DNA of 64,000 nucleotides from Rhizophagus irregularis. Lineage: Eukaryota; Glomeromycota; Glomeromycetes; Glomerales; Glomeraceae. Numbering within the stretch: position 1 is the stretch's first letter; every line of letters starts with the position of its first letter. Of this stretch, positions 1 to 11,757 are shown piece after piece. The DNA is taken from assembly GCF_026210795.1 (NCBI RefSeq), contig NC_089433.1, forward strand, positions 2,877,001 through 2,941,000, in the 5' to 3' direction. The translations under genes were made by a program, and so were the position numbers. A model generated the notes under the pieces. That model was not told where the DNA came from. It searched no databases and saw only the letters and a list, made by a program, of their open reading frames with translations.

Positions 1-1128
1 TTATCACATAATTCATGAAATCTTTTAGGAGTAAATCCGTCTCGACTTCCTCTTAGTAACAATTCAAGTTTATATGGTAAATATAATTCTCTTATTTGAG
101 CAAATTTGTTATCTATAATAACTTTTTTATCAATACATTTAGAAATATGTGAAATAATCAAATTATTAACAATGTTTGAATCAATTTCAATATTTCTAGG
201 AAATGAAATATCATCATTTGGTTTACTATCAGGATCTAATTGAGAATTTAATAATTCTTCATAAAATTGAGATCTTAAGAGTTTTTTATAAGGATGAACT
301 TTCTGCAAGAACTCTTTAGATGATAAACAAAAAAATCTAATAAATGGTAAACAATGTTGTAAAGTATTTTCTATTGTCTTGAAGTCATTATCAGACCAAG
401 TATTAGGATCTTCAAGAAGCGTAGGATTTTGTGCGATACCCCATTTCAATACACGTTCCCAAACATCAATTTCATTCATTTGTAAATCATCTCTTTTAAT
501 AAGTTGAACTAAAGATCTTTCAGGTATTGAAGTGAAATCAAGTGAATTAAATATTTTATCTGGAGATTTTGCCATCAAATTCGTACAGAATTGTTGAATT
601 ACTGTTAGAGAAGTAAATTGAAAGCTCGTTCTATGAACAAGTTCAAAATGTTGTTCAATCCATTGAGATTCATTTTCAATTAAATAATTTTGTAAATAAT
701 CAACTAGTTCTTGAAGAAGAAGCTCATCTGCAGCTAGTAGGACCTTAAGAACATCTGAAGCTTCTAATTCATTCAATGGAAGAATACCGCCGTAAATATA
801 CCTATATTATATTTTAAATATTTTTAAAAACAGTTAAAAGATTATGATATATTAAATTTATTAAAAAATGTATATAATTTAACCTTAAAATAATTTGAAA
901 AATTTCTGGTGATATATTCGGTAATTCAGTGGCTAAAACATTATCATCATTCTTTGAAGTCAAAGCTCTTCGTAAATGTGGAGAGCGGGAACACAAAATA
1001 CTCTTATGCGCACGAATAAATTTCACATTAGGATCTTTTCCAACTTCAACTGTGATATCGTAATATTCACCGTTTTCCAATAATTCAATGTAGTTTTTAC
1101 TTAATTTTGGAAGAAATTGGGTTGCCAT
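1..1128 (-). CDS. BTB-BACK-TLDc domain protein (3' part outside window)
   Basis: Probable adaptor of a cullin-3 type ubiquitin ligase, by analogy with the BTB family; the substrate is unknown. Exon 1 (1128-884) starts with ATG and encodes a BTB/POZ fold: YYDITVEVG, then FIRAHKSILCSRSPHLRRAL. An 82-bp GT-AG intron (883-802) follows, and exon 2 (801 to the window edge) continues in frame. Exon 2 carries the end of BTB (YIYGGILPLNELEASDVLKV), a helical BACK-like region, and the segment RGSRDGFTPKRFHELCDN that normally begins a TLDc domain. The TLDc domain itself is cut off by the window edge. BTB-BACK-TLDc proteins form a very large family in arbuscular mycorrhizal fungi. A decayed paralogue lies 6-7 kb away on the same strand (7154-8480), which suggests tandem duplication. 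Frame and splice sites are intact, so this copy looks functional as far as it can be read. Confidence 0.88.
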
Positions 1129-2543
1129 TTTAAATTTTTTTTTAAAAAAGTGTTACGGTAAAGGAAAAAAATTTTTTTTAAATCGGGTTGAAAGATTTAT
1201 AGTAATTGACTCCCTTAAACTTTATTGAATCAATTATTTATAGTTACAGAAATAATGCTATATATTGTGTTCTAGTACATTATAGGCGGAATTACTCCTC
1301 TACAATAATATTATTACAATGACAACCTACGCAACGAGTGGAATATAGTAATGATGTGCAGATATGGCTAAATTAATATCTTAAATTTTACGCCACATTA
1401 CAATTAATGATGTATTGCTTATATGCATATGCCAAAGTTGTCTGGGTGGTTTTACTATTGAGCCGGTAGTTCTTTAAAGTTTGTAATTTTTTGTATCAAT
1501 GGTTTTATACTGTTTATTTAATAAATTGACTTACGATCTTAGCGTAATAAAAAAAAGGAATGATGTATTGGCTTAAACCATACAAGTTGAATATGATACT
1601 TATTTCTTTTACATTCTTCTCGTGAGATCATTATATTATTTAAAGTTACCACATTTTATATCAAATAAAACAGTAAAATTGAAATCAAAAAAGTAATAAA
1701 GCAATTTTGTGTGAAAATGTAATAAAAAAAACATCATACTTATCGATTTTCATTACAGGAACTTAATTTCCTTAATATGCAGTAACTGTATTGTAACTGC
1801 ATCGTAGTCATACAGTAACTACATAATGTAATAGTAACCGCATTGTAAACACGCAGTTACTGCATATTAAGGAAATTAAGTTTCTGCAATGTTTGCGACG
1901 AAGTATGGACATTCATTATTAAGAATTCTGGAACGTCTGTTGATAAAATCAAGATTGTAGCTTGAGAAACTGAAAACAAATTAAAAATATATTTTGATTT
2001 CAATTTATTTTCCGCTGCCTTTTTTTATTTGGTGGGAAATCCTTTTAATAATATATATATATAAGAGCCATCGTTCTCAAGCAGGGGTTCCCCATATATT
2101 ATATATTTATATTTATAATTATATTTATTTATTTGTAAAATAAAATATTATTCCGATAGATCTCAACAAATTAGATGATTATTAAAAAAGTATTATTCCA
2201 ATTGATCTTAACAAATTATTATAAATTTTATTAAAATAATTGATTGCATTATTAATAGAAGCCAATTAATTTTGCTTTGTTTTTTCATCTTCCTTTATTT
2301 TTAATATATGAAAAAAAACCAACAAATGTATAAATTATTATCTATTATTAAAATTTACCTTTATCATAACCACCTTCAGTATAAAAGTTATTTAACAAAT
2401 TGATTAGGAATACGATTACGATTTCGATTAGAATTAGGTTTAGAATTAGGATATCGTATTATAAATCTAAATCATTACGATCACTTCATAGAAGTTATGC
2501 CTTTTTTATTAACAAAAAAAAAAATAAAAAAAACTACATCATG
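1129..2543. other. Intergenic, AT-rich, no gene seen
   Basis: No coding signal was found on either strand. It contains one small inverted-repeat element (entered separately), a TA microsatellite near 2052-2065 and homopolymer runs. Confidence 0.6.
1756..1886. mobile_element. 131-bp MITE-like inverted-repeat element
   Basis: The left end reads CAGGAACTTAATTTCCTTAA and continues through TATGCAGTAACTG. The right end is its reverse complement with one mismatch, giving inverted repeats of about 33 bp. The interior is made of CAGTAACTG/GTAACTGCAT-like repeats. No clear target-site duplication was found, so the superfamily is not assigned. Confidence 0.6.
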
Positions 2544-2872
2544 TTACAGCGCATAAACCATACATAATAGGACATCCTTCTTATCATTTTTAAGTTGGGA
2601 GATAGTAGCAGACAACTTGCCAATTTCCTTATCTTTTACGACTATAGATTTTTCTAAAGTTGTAATCTGAGATTTGTATTGCCACTCCAAGTCGGTAGAG
2701 TGAGATTTATGCTGGTCTTCTAGCTGATGCTTAAATGAAAATATTTTCTGCTTCATATCTACCATACAATTATTATATTCACTCTCTTTGCGAGCCATAA
2801 GAGCATCATATTCATCTTTTAGACGTTTGCGTTCCTCAACCTGAGCCTCAATGGTTTTCTTAATATTGTTCT
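2544..2872 (-). pseudogene. Coiled-coil coding fragment
   Basis: An open minus-strand frame encodes a charged helical segment (EAQVEERKRLKDEYDALMA, then KQKIFSFKHQLEDQHKSHS and KDKEIGKLSATISQLKNDKK) with coiled-coil heptad character. It opens at about 2872 without an upstream start. A plus-strand fragment with the same flavour starts at 2878, so the two abut head to head. This looks like one ancestral coding region broken by an inversion. No family was recognised. Confidence 0.4.
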
Positions 2873-2877
2873 AGAGG

Positions 2878-3097
2878 AATTCGTCCAGATATAAAAGAGT
2901 TGCTCACTAGGGAAGTTAATAGGTACTATAAGAAAAAAGATCGCCAGAAAATTAAGATCGAAGCAAATGTGATCCCAGAGGGATCCACCACTTTTTCCCG
3001 GCTGGATGGATTTGAAAAGCAGTTAGAGGAACGTGAGCTTCGTGTTCAGCAACGGGAGCCTGTTCTTCAGATAGGGGATTATTTTTGCGAGTTGTAA
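2878..3097 (+). pseudogene. Coding fragment, opposite orientation to its neighbour
   Basis: The open frame reads SRGIRPDIKELLTREVNRYY, then STTFSRLDGFEKQLEERELR, a soluble segment running into a coiled coil. It starts six bases after the minus-strand coiled-coil fragment. No start codon and no recognisable domain were found. It is interpreted as part of a repeated, now scrambled, coding sequence. Confidence 0.35.
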
Positions 3098-3387
3098 GAC
3101 GCAACCATACATCTTTTTTCATGGATGGGGGTAATTGGTCAAGCAAACTCTTATAGTGTTCGTTGAAATGTGATTGGCTGGTCATGTGTTCGAATAGGGT
3201 AAGTAATATAGTCTTGGAAAATTCCTGGAAAAAAAATATTCCTGGAAGTTCAGAAATTCCATTTATTCCCAGAAGTTTGGGTATTCCATATGTTTCTGGC
3301 AAAACTTTCCGCCTAGACAATAGCCAAAAAATTTGCCGAAACCTAGATTCCAGGAAAAATACTAAGAATATTCTCAGAAAATTCCTC

Positions 3388-4185
3388 CTAAACAATTGTG
3401 ATTTCTGTTCCATCTTCTAATTTTAACACTGGCCGATTAAGATGGTTTATAGATGGTAGTAAATTATTTTGTTTAGCATACAGAGATGAGATAAATATTT
3501 CGCTTGTATTACTTCTACAATTTGATGATTGATAAGAAGTTAGTGAAATCATTTCTTGCCTGGCTGGTGGAATACAAGCTGGCTCGAAATTTGGATCACT
3601 TGGTATAGTATTCTTTGCTATGGTTGCAGTCTCAGCCTTGAAGCAAGAGTTATCCCAATGATTCTTAATTAAATCTTCGGACTTAATCTCATAGCCTATC
3701 TGCGCCATCCATCAAAATATATTTTTCTTGGTTTTACTTCAGTGATCTTCACCAATTTCCAGCATTTAAAACAGATAGCCATCTGACTTTTATGAACACT
3801 AGGTCTGTGATAACTGATGGGAAGTTCTCTTCCCGCCCAGATGTTATAGTATGTTTTGGTTACTCCTTGCCCAAATGATCCGAAAAGGCAAAATACATGA
3901 TAAAAGCTTCTATAGCCTTCAGCAATCAATGTTTGCAAATCGTCTTTTACACGAATAGCCCATTGCTGTGGAGTTTCATACGAACTAATAATAGATAAAT
4001 TATCATTTATTTTTTCAACCTCAACCATCTTTTCGAATTGACTAGGATAAGGAAAACCATAACAGTTTCTAATATACTCCAGGACAAAGATTGATGGGTT
4101 TAGGCACAGAGTTATTATAAACCTTGTCTAAAATAATATCAATGCATTTATTAGGCCTAGGTCTATTAACAATATTCCCTGACAT
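3388..4185 (-). pseudogene. Frameshifted ORF, unknown family
   Basis: Reading starts at an ATG at 4185 (MSGNIVNRPRPNKCIDI). The frame must change near 4068 to continue (EYIRNCYGFPYPSQFEKMVE), and again near 3700, where two open frames overlap by 13 bases (KIYFDGWRR against MAQIGYEIKSED). Together the pieces would span about 260 residues. The composition is protein-like, including QQWAIRVKDDLQTLIAEGYR and MAICFKCWKLVKI. I do not recognise the family. Two frame changes in 800 bp argue for a decayed gene, possibly from a mobile element. Confidence 0.45.
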
Positions 4186-4442
4186 ATTTATCAATTTATA
4201 GCATTTTTAACGATTTCTAGCAATCCTTTAACAACTTATACTAGATAATATCATGAGTGAAAGGTATGCAATTGAACTCTTCAGCATTTCTTGCCAGCAC
4301 CTAAAAGGAATAGGTATATCGGTATATTTATAATGTTCTGTGAGTTCATATCATAGATCTTCATACAAAGTTTTGGCTGGTTGATAAGTCCATTCTAAGC
4401 CAGTGCAATGAAGCAACGGTTTCAGTTTTATAAATTGTAACC

Positions 4443-4655
4443 CTATTGGAAATTTGGAATAGCGAAATATTGATCAGTCACAATTGGTTCATTTTGGTTG
4501 CCTAAAATAATTAAATACATACCATTGTGAAATTTGTCCATAATTTTAATTTTTGTTTGGTTTTGTAAGTCAGCAATTTTTTGTTGTAATTCAGCAATAA
4601 TTTTATCTAAGAATAAAACAATAATACGTTGCGATATCACGTTCATGTTGACCAA
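4443..4655 (-). pseudogene. Short helical ORF, unknown
   Basis: This 70-codon frame contains a short coiled-coil stretch (IIAELQQKIADLQNQTK). No start context, splice signals or domain support a complete gene. It lies in the same scrambled relic zone as its neighbours. Confidence 0.2.
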
Positions 4656-4768
4656 TCATTACGACGCAAAGGCTTACCTTGATGTTCATCTAAATCGGAT
4701 TAGGAGACCAGAAAAGGCAAAGTTAGTTAATGTGTACTGAATATCAAAAAGTTAAGTCACATTATTTT

Positions 4769-4963
4769 TTAGAACATACTAGTCTTTAAGAAGGTTTCCT
4801 TATTAAAGTCAACTTTTTCATCAGCCGTTTCGCAAGTATCAAGAAAATTAACCATCCTATCTATTTCACTGGGATTATTATAGAAGTAAGTGCGTAGTTT
4901 TGTCTTATCCTTGTCAGTAAAAGTGAGATACTTAATTATATTGCAAATTTTTGTATCAGACAT
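4769..4963 (-). CDS. Hypothetical 64-residue ORF
   Basis: It starts at the ATG at 4963 (MSDTKICNIIKYLTFTDKDK) and ends in TAA-flanked AT-rich DNA. The sequence is hydrophilic and has balanced composition (RTYFYNNPSEIDRMVNFLDT). It may be a small lineage-specific gene or a piece of the adjacent relic. No function is suggested. Confidence 0.25.
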   Translation of the reverse strand: MSDTKICNIIKYLTFTDKDKTKLRTYFYNNPSEIDRMVNFLDTCETADEKVDFNKETFLKTSMF

Positions 4964-5133
4964 TTTGCATAAAATAATTTTTTTTTGAAAGACAAGAGAA
5001 TACAAAAGGGTTCTTTATAAACTCGTTGCTTATCAAACTTTCTGAGTCCGAAGTATCACAAACTTTCATATCAAACATTCCATCGCGTAAATATATAAAA
5101 AGTGATTGTCACACGTCATTGTGAGATATCTTG

Positions 5134-5318
5134 GCACTCAAGTTTCGTGGACGCGATTTGTGTCGATCTTCACCATATAAGGAACAAGTGACATTTAAGT
5201 GTCACCTGATCACGTGCAGCCACGAGTTCAAAAGTATCTGAGGGACAGTTTTTTTTAGTGTCAAAAATTTATTTGTCACCCCCGTGTCACAAAAAACCAC
5301 GCCCACAAAACTTGGGTG
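5134..5318. mobile_element. 185-bp MITE-like element with 10-bp flanking duplication
   Basis: The left terminus is GCACTCAAGTTTCGTGGACG. The right terminus, reverse-complemented, is CACCCAAGTTTTGTGGGCG, an imperfect inverted repeat. AGATATCTTG occurs directly outside both ends (5124-5133 and 5319-5328), as a target duplication of this length would. A duplication of 9-10 bp fits Mutator-like elements; assignment to that group is inference. There is no coding capacity. Confidence 0.62.
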
Positions 5319-5800
5319 AGATATCTTGAATATGTAGTCATAATATACCAGATGTCATAATATATCGGATATTCGGAAATTAACTAGAATTTATTATCAT
5401 TTATCACTTACAATAAAAAATAGTAACTGTTTTCTATACTACGATAATAAAAAAAATTATTCTATTTCACATTTTAGTTGACTATAGGTATAATAATATT
5501 GACTATAATAATTTTTGAAAAATAGATTTCATAATAAATTTTTTTTTCGGAATAATGTACAAAAAAAAAATTAAAAAATTCATTACAAAAATTCTATTTT
5601 AATTTTTTAATAATTTGATAGTAAAATTCTTTGGTTAGATTTATAGAACTTGGCGCGAAAATCTGATGTAGATTAAAAAACAACAAACTCCAAACAAAAA
5701 AAAAAAGAATCGCAATTAAAGATTTATTTCTTAATAATAAAAGTGAAAATGGATGAAATGGATGATAAATTTTGATCGACTTCAAAAACGGCAATTTCGG

Positions 5801-5993
5801 CACCTCTATAAGTGCACCCTCTATAAGTGCACGCACTATATAAATTCTCTTTAAGTGCACGGTGGACCTGGTCCCAACTTATAAGAGCTCTTAATATTTT
5901 ACTCTCTATAAATGCACACCCTCTCTAAGTGCACATTCTACTATTTTTTTACTATGGTCCCAAGGGGGGTGCACTTAGAGAGGTGTCACTGTA
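5801..5993. mobile_element. Terminal region of a pogo/Tc1-like DNA transposon
   Basis: Read on the minus strand from 5993, the sequence begins TACAGTGACACCTCTCTAAG, contains TTGGGACCATAG, and then repeats variants of GTGCACTTATAGAGG. A CAGTG-ACACC terminus after TA, a TTGGGACC block and repeated short motifs are typical of pogo-family ends in fungi. Only one end is present and no transposase is seen nearby, so this is a solo end or a degraded non-autonomous copy. Confidence 0.6.
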
Positions 5994-7153
5994 TAATTGA
6001 TCGACCAAATTTGATCGATAATGTGAATTTATCATTATATCGGTTATTAATCGATTAAATTCCCTATAATACAAATAGTATAGCTGATAGCATATCACGC
6101 TCTCTAAACCTCTTAAAAGAATGCGGATGACACTATTTATGTTTTAATATTAAATGAGCCTTCGCGAATCCCATGCAAGATGCGGAATGACTTTATGTGT
6201 ATGGTTATTCTCATACTAAGAGTTAATCATTATTGTCTTACTTGCAAGTCAAAATATAAACGGTAATGAATTCAACGGAGATCAATTAATTGCAAGTCAA
6301 AATATAAACGGTAATGAATTCAACGGAGATCAATTAATTGCAAGTTTTAAAGTTTAGAAGACAGTTTGATCTAATGCTATCGGTATTTATACTATATAAA
6401 TTCAGTTGACACATAATCCTGATCAGGAAAGAAGAAACAAAAGAGCCAAGGAGAGCGTGAAATTAGTTTGATTCGTGATTCACCGATCTAGTAGCATAAA
6501 ATACTTATCTGTTCACTAATTCATTCTGGAAAACTGCAAAAATTAGCCAATCAGGTGACACATTCTTAAATGCAATTTTCAGCCACAAAAACATCACATT
6601 CATAACCATACGCCTCAATTGAAATTATTTCTACTTTGTCTTTTATTCAAAAGTTTTAATAGTGGGCAACGTCTTGTTGTTGTTTTCTTATATTAATCAC
6701 ATTCTATTATCGAATTAATTGTAATTGTTCTCGATCGTAAAGGATGGTGTAATGATAATGTAATTTTACTTTAACTCGGTAAAATTTTAAAATTATTGAT
6801 AGTCTATTCATATTCTATGCACCTGCATTTTGCGCAGGTTGATTCATTTGATTAATAATAGTTTCTTCTACTTTTCTAATAAATGATAAATGTAAATATA
6901 TAAAACTAGATGTCGGTGAACGGTAACAGTATGCTGTATATTCCTATAAACGAAAAATAAACTTTTTAAAATAGAAGTCAAATAAAAAGTTATGAGCAAA
7001 AACAGATTTATGAGAAATGATCCTATATTTTTTTTATTAGTTATATAAAAAAGCATTTCATAATTTTAAAATTATTAAATTCAATTTATTACAGAGCAGA
7101 GTGAATTATCATTATCATAATATTAAAAAATTTTTATTTAACAATATACAAAT
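5994..7153. other. Intergenic, no gene seen
   Basis: AT-rich sequence with one 48-bp tandem repeat (entered separately). No frame with protein-like composition was found. Confidence 0.55.
6242..6344. repeat. 48-bp tandem repeat, 2.1 copies
   Basis: The unit starting TTGCAAGTCAAAATATAAAC occurs at 6242 and 6290. The two copies are identical over 48 bp, and a third partial copy starts at 6338. Exact identity points to a recent duplication. Confidence 0.85.
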
Positions 7154-8480
7154 TTAATTAAAATTTACGTTTCTATTTTTAATAATTTGATATACTTCAT
7201 AATCTTCTATTAAGAAATTACCTTCATCCTTTATTCTTTTTTCATAATAATTCTTTTTATAGTAAAAGGTATTATAATTATGTATTTGTGTCTTCATTAA
7301 TTGACCGTATAACAAGGTCAATACCAAAACATGGACCATGTTTATAATAATTACTTATTGCACGAGATATATTTTCTTAATAGCATATTTAAAAAGTTTA
7401 TTCTCATTCATAAAAGAAAATATAAAGCTATCTTTCGTATTTCCCCACGTATCAGAATTTATATTAAAGAGTTATTATATCCACCAATAATCTCTTTCGT
7501 TCCATTTACTTTAATAAATGTGACGGTATTAGGTTTATCATCACATAAAGTATGAAATTTTTTAGTAGTAAATCCGTTTCGGCTTCGTCTTAGTAGCAAT
7601 TCTAGTTTATATGGTAAATATAATTCTCTGATTTGAGAAAATTTATCTATAATAACTCTCTTGTCAATCATGTGAAATAATCAAATTATTAACAATTTTT
7701 GAATCGTTAACTTTAATATTTCTAGGTTCCAAATATAAAATTGACGTTTAAATAATTTTTGATATTGGCGAACTTTTTGTGAGAATTCAATAAAAAAAAT
7801 CTGATGAATGATAAGCAATGTTGTAAAGTATTCTCCATTGTCTTGAAGTCATTATCAGACCAAGTATTAGGAGTAGGATTTTGTGCGATACCCATTTAAT
7901 ACATGTTGCCAAACTTCAATTTCTTCCATTTGTAAATCATCACTTTTAATTAATAAGTTGAACTAAAGATGTTTCAGGAATTGACGTGAAATCAATTGAG
8001 TTAAATATTTTATCCGGAGATCTTGCCATCAAATTCGTACAGAATTGTTGAATTACTGTTAGAGAAGTAAATTGAATTCCATCCATTGAGATTCATTTTC
8101 AATTAAATAATTTTGTAAATAATCGATTAGTTCTTGATGCAGCTATTAGGACTTTAAGAACATCCGAAGTGTCTAGTTTATTCAATGAAAGGACACCGCC
8201 ATAAATATACCTTTATTATAAACAAAAATTTAACAGTTTAAGATTATGGTAAATTCATAAAGATGTTATATAATTTTTATTTTACCTTAAAATAATTTGA
8301 AAGATATCAGGTGATATATTCGACAATCTAAAACACTATCGCTATTCTTTTTATCAAAACTTTCCGTAAATACGGAGAACGGCAACACAAAATATTCATA
8401 TGTGCACGAAAAAATTTCACATTAGCGTCTAATAATTCAATATAATTATGAATTAATTTTGAAAGAAATTGTATTGACAT
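7154..8480 (-). pseudogene. Decayed BTB-BACK-TLDc gene copy
   Basis: This is a paralogue of the gene at the left edge. From the ATG at 8480, the start (MSIQFLSKLIHNYIELLD) lacks the part of BTB that corresponds to YYDITVEVG. The frame then breaks several times. BACK-like stretches are recognisable at 7680-8180. The segment RELYLPYKLELLLRRSRNGF at 7459-7671 runs into TLDc (NTVTFIKVNGTKEIIGGYNN), then a further frame break, then the C-terminal TLDc motif LIEDYEVYQII near 7170-7200. The ancestral intron is still visible around 8215-8285. This copy shows the TLDc end that the window edge hides in the first copy. Confidence 0.85.
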
Positions 8481-9436
8481 GTTTTAATATTTTTTTTTTT
8501 TTTAAAAGAAAAAGTTTTAACGAGAAGGAAAATGAATTAAACTCCAAAGTTAACGGCAAAAAAATTGTTTGAAAAAAATAAACGTTTAGAAAAGTTTAAA
8601 AACTTGTAATTTGAATATTATATTTCGAAGTTTGTATAGCACTAAAATACCCGGAGTCTAAATCAATTTAAAAATTGAATTTTACCCGTGGGTATTTCTC
8701 ACTTTATAATGCAAATTTTAGTTTTTCGCTCCGGACTTACCGTTTTCCTAATATTTATTTTTTAGAAAATTTGTAAAAAATTTTTTTCAATTATTTTTAG
8801 AAGTATTTTTGCTAAATCATATGAACTCAGTTAGGTCGTCATGTGAGTATTATTATCTGTATTAAAATTGTATGTTGCATCGTGTTATGTTTGAATTTTA
8901 TGACCTGAGGATTTTTACCAATATATGAATACTATATGAATATAATTAGTCGTGTTAGTGTTGTCAAAAAACCCTACGTATAGTTATTATCATCTACCCC
9001 TACGTTAGAGGCCGGCATTAGTTTAATTATTGATCGCGAACTTTATAATTGATAAGGTATAAAATATTTAAAAAATTTCTTTATTTTTTTTTTTGAAAAA
9101 AAAATTGCAAAATAACTAGCTATTATAATAAGTTCCAATTTCTCTGTGTCAGCTATAAATCTTGATCTTGATCATAATTAATTATAATTTAAAAAATAAA
9201 AAAATATTTAAGAAATTTATTTGAAAAATTTATAAAATTTATTTAAAAAACTTTTTAAGAATCTATTAAAATATTTTTAATGGAGAAATATTTAAAAAAT
9301 AAAAAAAAATTCCCAAAATAACTACTAGTTGTCCCCCCGATCATAATTCAATTAAATTTTGATCTTGATCAAAATTATAATTGCCGTTTGAACTAAGTTA
9401 TAAGGTCCTAATAAATCCATTAGTTCCATGGACGCA
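8481..9436. other. Intergenic, no gene seen
   Basis: AT-rich with homopolymer runs. Around 8700-8760 a short GC-richer segment (TTTTTCGCTCCGGACTTAC) recurs near 54420 and marks a dispersed repeat. Confidence 0.5.
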
Positions 9437-9960
9437 TTATAACTGTTTTGGTTGTTGACATTTTATCCATGATATCATATTTTCAAAAGAATCATAATCT
9501 ATTTCAGAAGGATGATATGATGCATAATACCAAGCATAAGCTTTAGACTCCATTCTACTACGAGCATCAGGTAAAATAACAATAGATCCTTCGATAAAAA
9601 ATTCTTGTTCGAATAATTTTTTATAATGTCTTTTAATTGGAATTACTGCTTCCAAGTTTCTTTTTATCAACTTTTGTAATAATAGTTTACTTCAATTTCA
9701 GTATTAATTCCGAATTGAATCATTATTCCTCGTGCGTAATCCAAAAACTCCTCATATAATCTTTGATCGAAATTTTCTAAATTTGTTTCTTCCATAAAAT
9801 CTGGAAATTCGCTAGCCGTTTTAGGGTAATCTACGGCATAGAATGATTTGTGCTATATTGCTCATTTAGTAATGCACAAAACCTTGAAGGAATCTGCTTT
9901 CGATAAATGAGCGTTCGCGATCGATCATATCAAGTTTGTCAGAAAAGATATAATTCGCGA
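9437..9960 (-). pseudogene. Relic of eukaryotic RNA-dependent RNA polymerase (C-terminal part)
   Basis: The minus strand carries SFYAVDYPKTASEFPDF, matching the conserved AVDxPKTG block of cellular RDR enzymes. About 60 residues later, in a shifted frame, come FIEGSIVILPDARSRMESKA and YAWYYASYHPSE, matching the AxAWYxVTYHP block near the C-terminus. These enzymes make double-stranded RNA for RNA silencing. At least one frameshift lies between the blocks (near 9685), and in-frame stops lie upstream of the first block. The catalytic DxDGD region is not present. It is a short relic, presumably derived from one of the many RDR copies known in these fungi. Confidence 0.78.
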
Positions 9961-11757
9961 AAAATTTCTTTATATCCTCTATGTCTACATTTTGCCTGAT
10001 AATTCATAGGCTCATACATTTTGTGTTTGAGGTGTGAATGTTTATAAAATTTAATTTTTGATAGTTTATTAATAAAAAAAGAAATTGTTTGTTTAAAATG
10101 AATAAATAATTCGTTGGTATTCATTCTTTAAATCTTTCTTTCTGTTTATTTAAAAGAAAAGATTTTTTTATAGAGTTACAAATACCCTGATCCCAGGTTC
10201 CTTTTATATTTGAAAAGAAAAATATTTCATGATCCCATAAACAGGTAAACGATCAACAAAAACACTTGTTTGTGATACGCAATTGATGTGGCTGAAATAA
10301 ACAAATAAAAATCGATTTTTTTCCCATGTTAAATTGCAGCCTCCTTTATTTTATTAATTTTATTATCGAAATTGTCGGAAAAAAAAAAATTTTAGATCTT
10401 TTTATTAAATATCAAAGGAAAAAAAATTTTTTTTTTTTTATTTTAAAAAATGAAAGAAACTTCTATGAATTTTTTTTTCGTTAAATAAATTACAGCCCCA
10501 AAAAAAAATTTTTTCAGCCCGTTGGATGTTGGATTTGATGTAACATTGTGTAATATAATATACAGTTTAAAAAAGAATAACGTGGCTATGAGTCGCTGAT
10601 CGGTTATGATTTTTTTTTGTACCATCATATCCTGAACTGCACTGCATTTTGACAATCATATGAATTGACAAGCCTGTCAGGAAGCCACATCAGGGGCACA
10701 ACTAAGCCACCGTTTTTTTATTTATGTCTTTTTAAAAATATAAAACTTATTATAATATTTTTTAATTAAACTTATTAAATCTACGTTTGAAAAGAAACAT
10801 TGCAATTTTGTAACTGTAGCTTTATTTCTTGTTAAATGTGGCAAAATTTCTCGGTATCGGAACAATTATAAAAAACAATTACCGCATCTTCCGTAGAGAT
10901 TTCACAACATAAAAAAATTTGTAAAATTAATCATACGATAGATACATTTTTTTTTCATATGGCTGTACATCAAATATCTGATAATGACACAAAAAAAAGT
11001 TTATTTTTTTATCCTTTTACAGAACTAAAAGTTCCATTCTACTGTTTATTGGTCGGATGTAACATTTTAATACGTATACTGTACCCATGGTCAGTATCCC
11101 GATTTGTATCCATAGTCAGGAATTTTTATCAATCTATTTGCCATAAATGTAGAACAAGATGAGAAAATCATTTTTTGTAATATTTTTTAAATCTTTTAAT
11201 TCTCTTTTTTTTTTGTTTTTTGTTGTACCGAAAAATATGTATAACAAATTGTAAGAATACTTACATTATAACTTTCGATAAATAGTGTATATTGTTCCTT
11301 CAAATAATATTTTTTACAAATAATTTGAGCGTTTCTTTTTAATAATTAAAAATATTTTGAACATATACTTTCGTACTACAGTTATATGCAATTGCCAAAA
11401 TTAGAAACAATCAATACTGTAATACTTGGATCGGGTACAAACTTTATCCGTGAAAAAGGCTTATTTGTGTGAAAAAAAATTTCAATAAAATAATGATTAC
11501 TGATTAAGTTTCATTGATGTAACAAATAAACTGGTGGGAATATTCTACATCAATGATGGATAAATCAGTCGGCATTACAAACCAAACCATATATGACACA
11601 TCGATAGACGATCATTAAAGTTTTTAAATAAATTTTCACATGACTCATTTGATTAAGGATAACCATTATTTTTTACTACAATCTCTCGAATAGATCATCC
11701 CTCAAACGAAAATTTCGAACGTTTCAAACATTGAACGTGTTTCACATGAAAAAACAT
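9961..11757. other. Intergenic, no supported gene
   Basis: Low-complexity AT-rich DNA with long poly-T and poly-A runs. A 67-codon plus-strand frame at 10959-11162 was examined and has no supporting features. Confidence 0.5.

Noticed and set aside
2952-3413. 153-codon minus-strand ORF and its 85-codon plus-strand overlap (3163-3420)
   Set aside because: Both cover the same low-information stretch with short TTCCTGG/TTCCAGG-type repeats. Neither has a start context, splice partner or domain. A short protein-like part near 3100-3170 may belong to the relic zone, but no gene can be supported.
6868-7056. 62-codon minus-strand ORF
   Set aside because: Leu/Ile/Phe/Tyr-rich translation of AT-rich DNA with no other support.
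7331-7555. 74-codon plus-strand ORF
   Set aside because: Antisense shadow of the TLDc part of the BTB pseudogene on the other strand.
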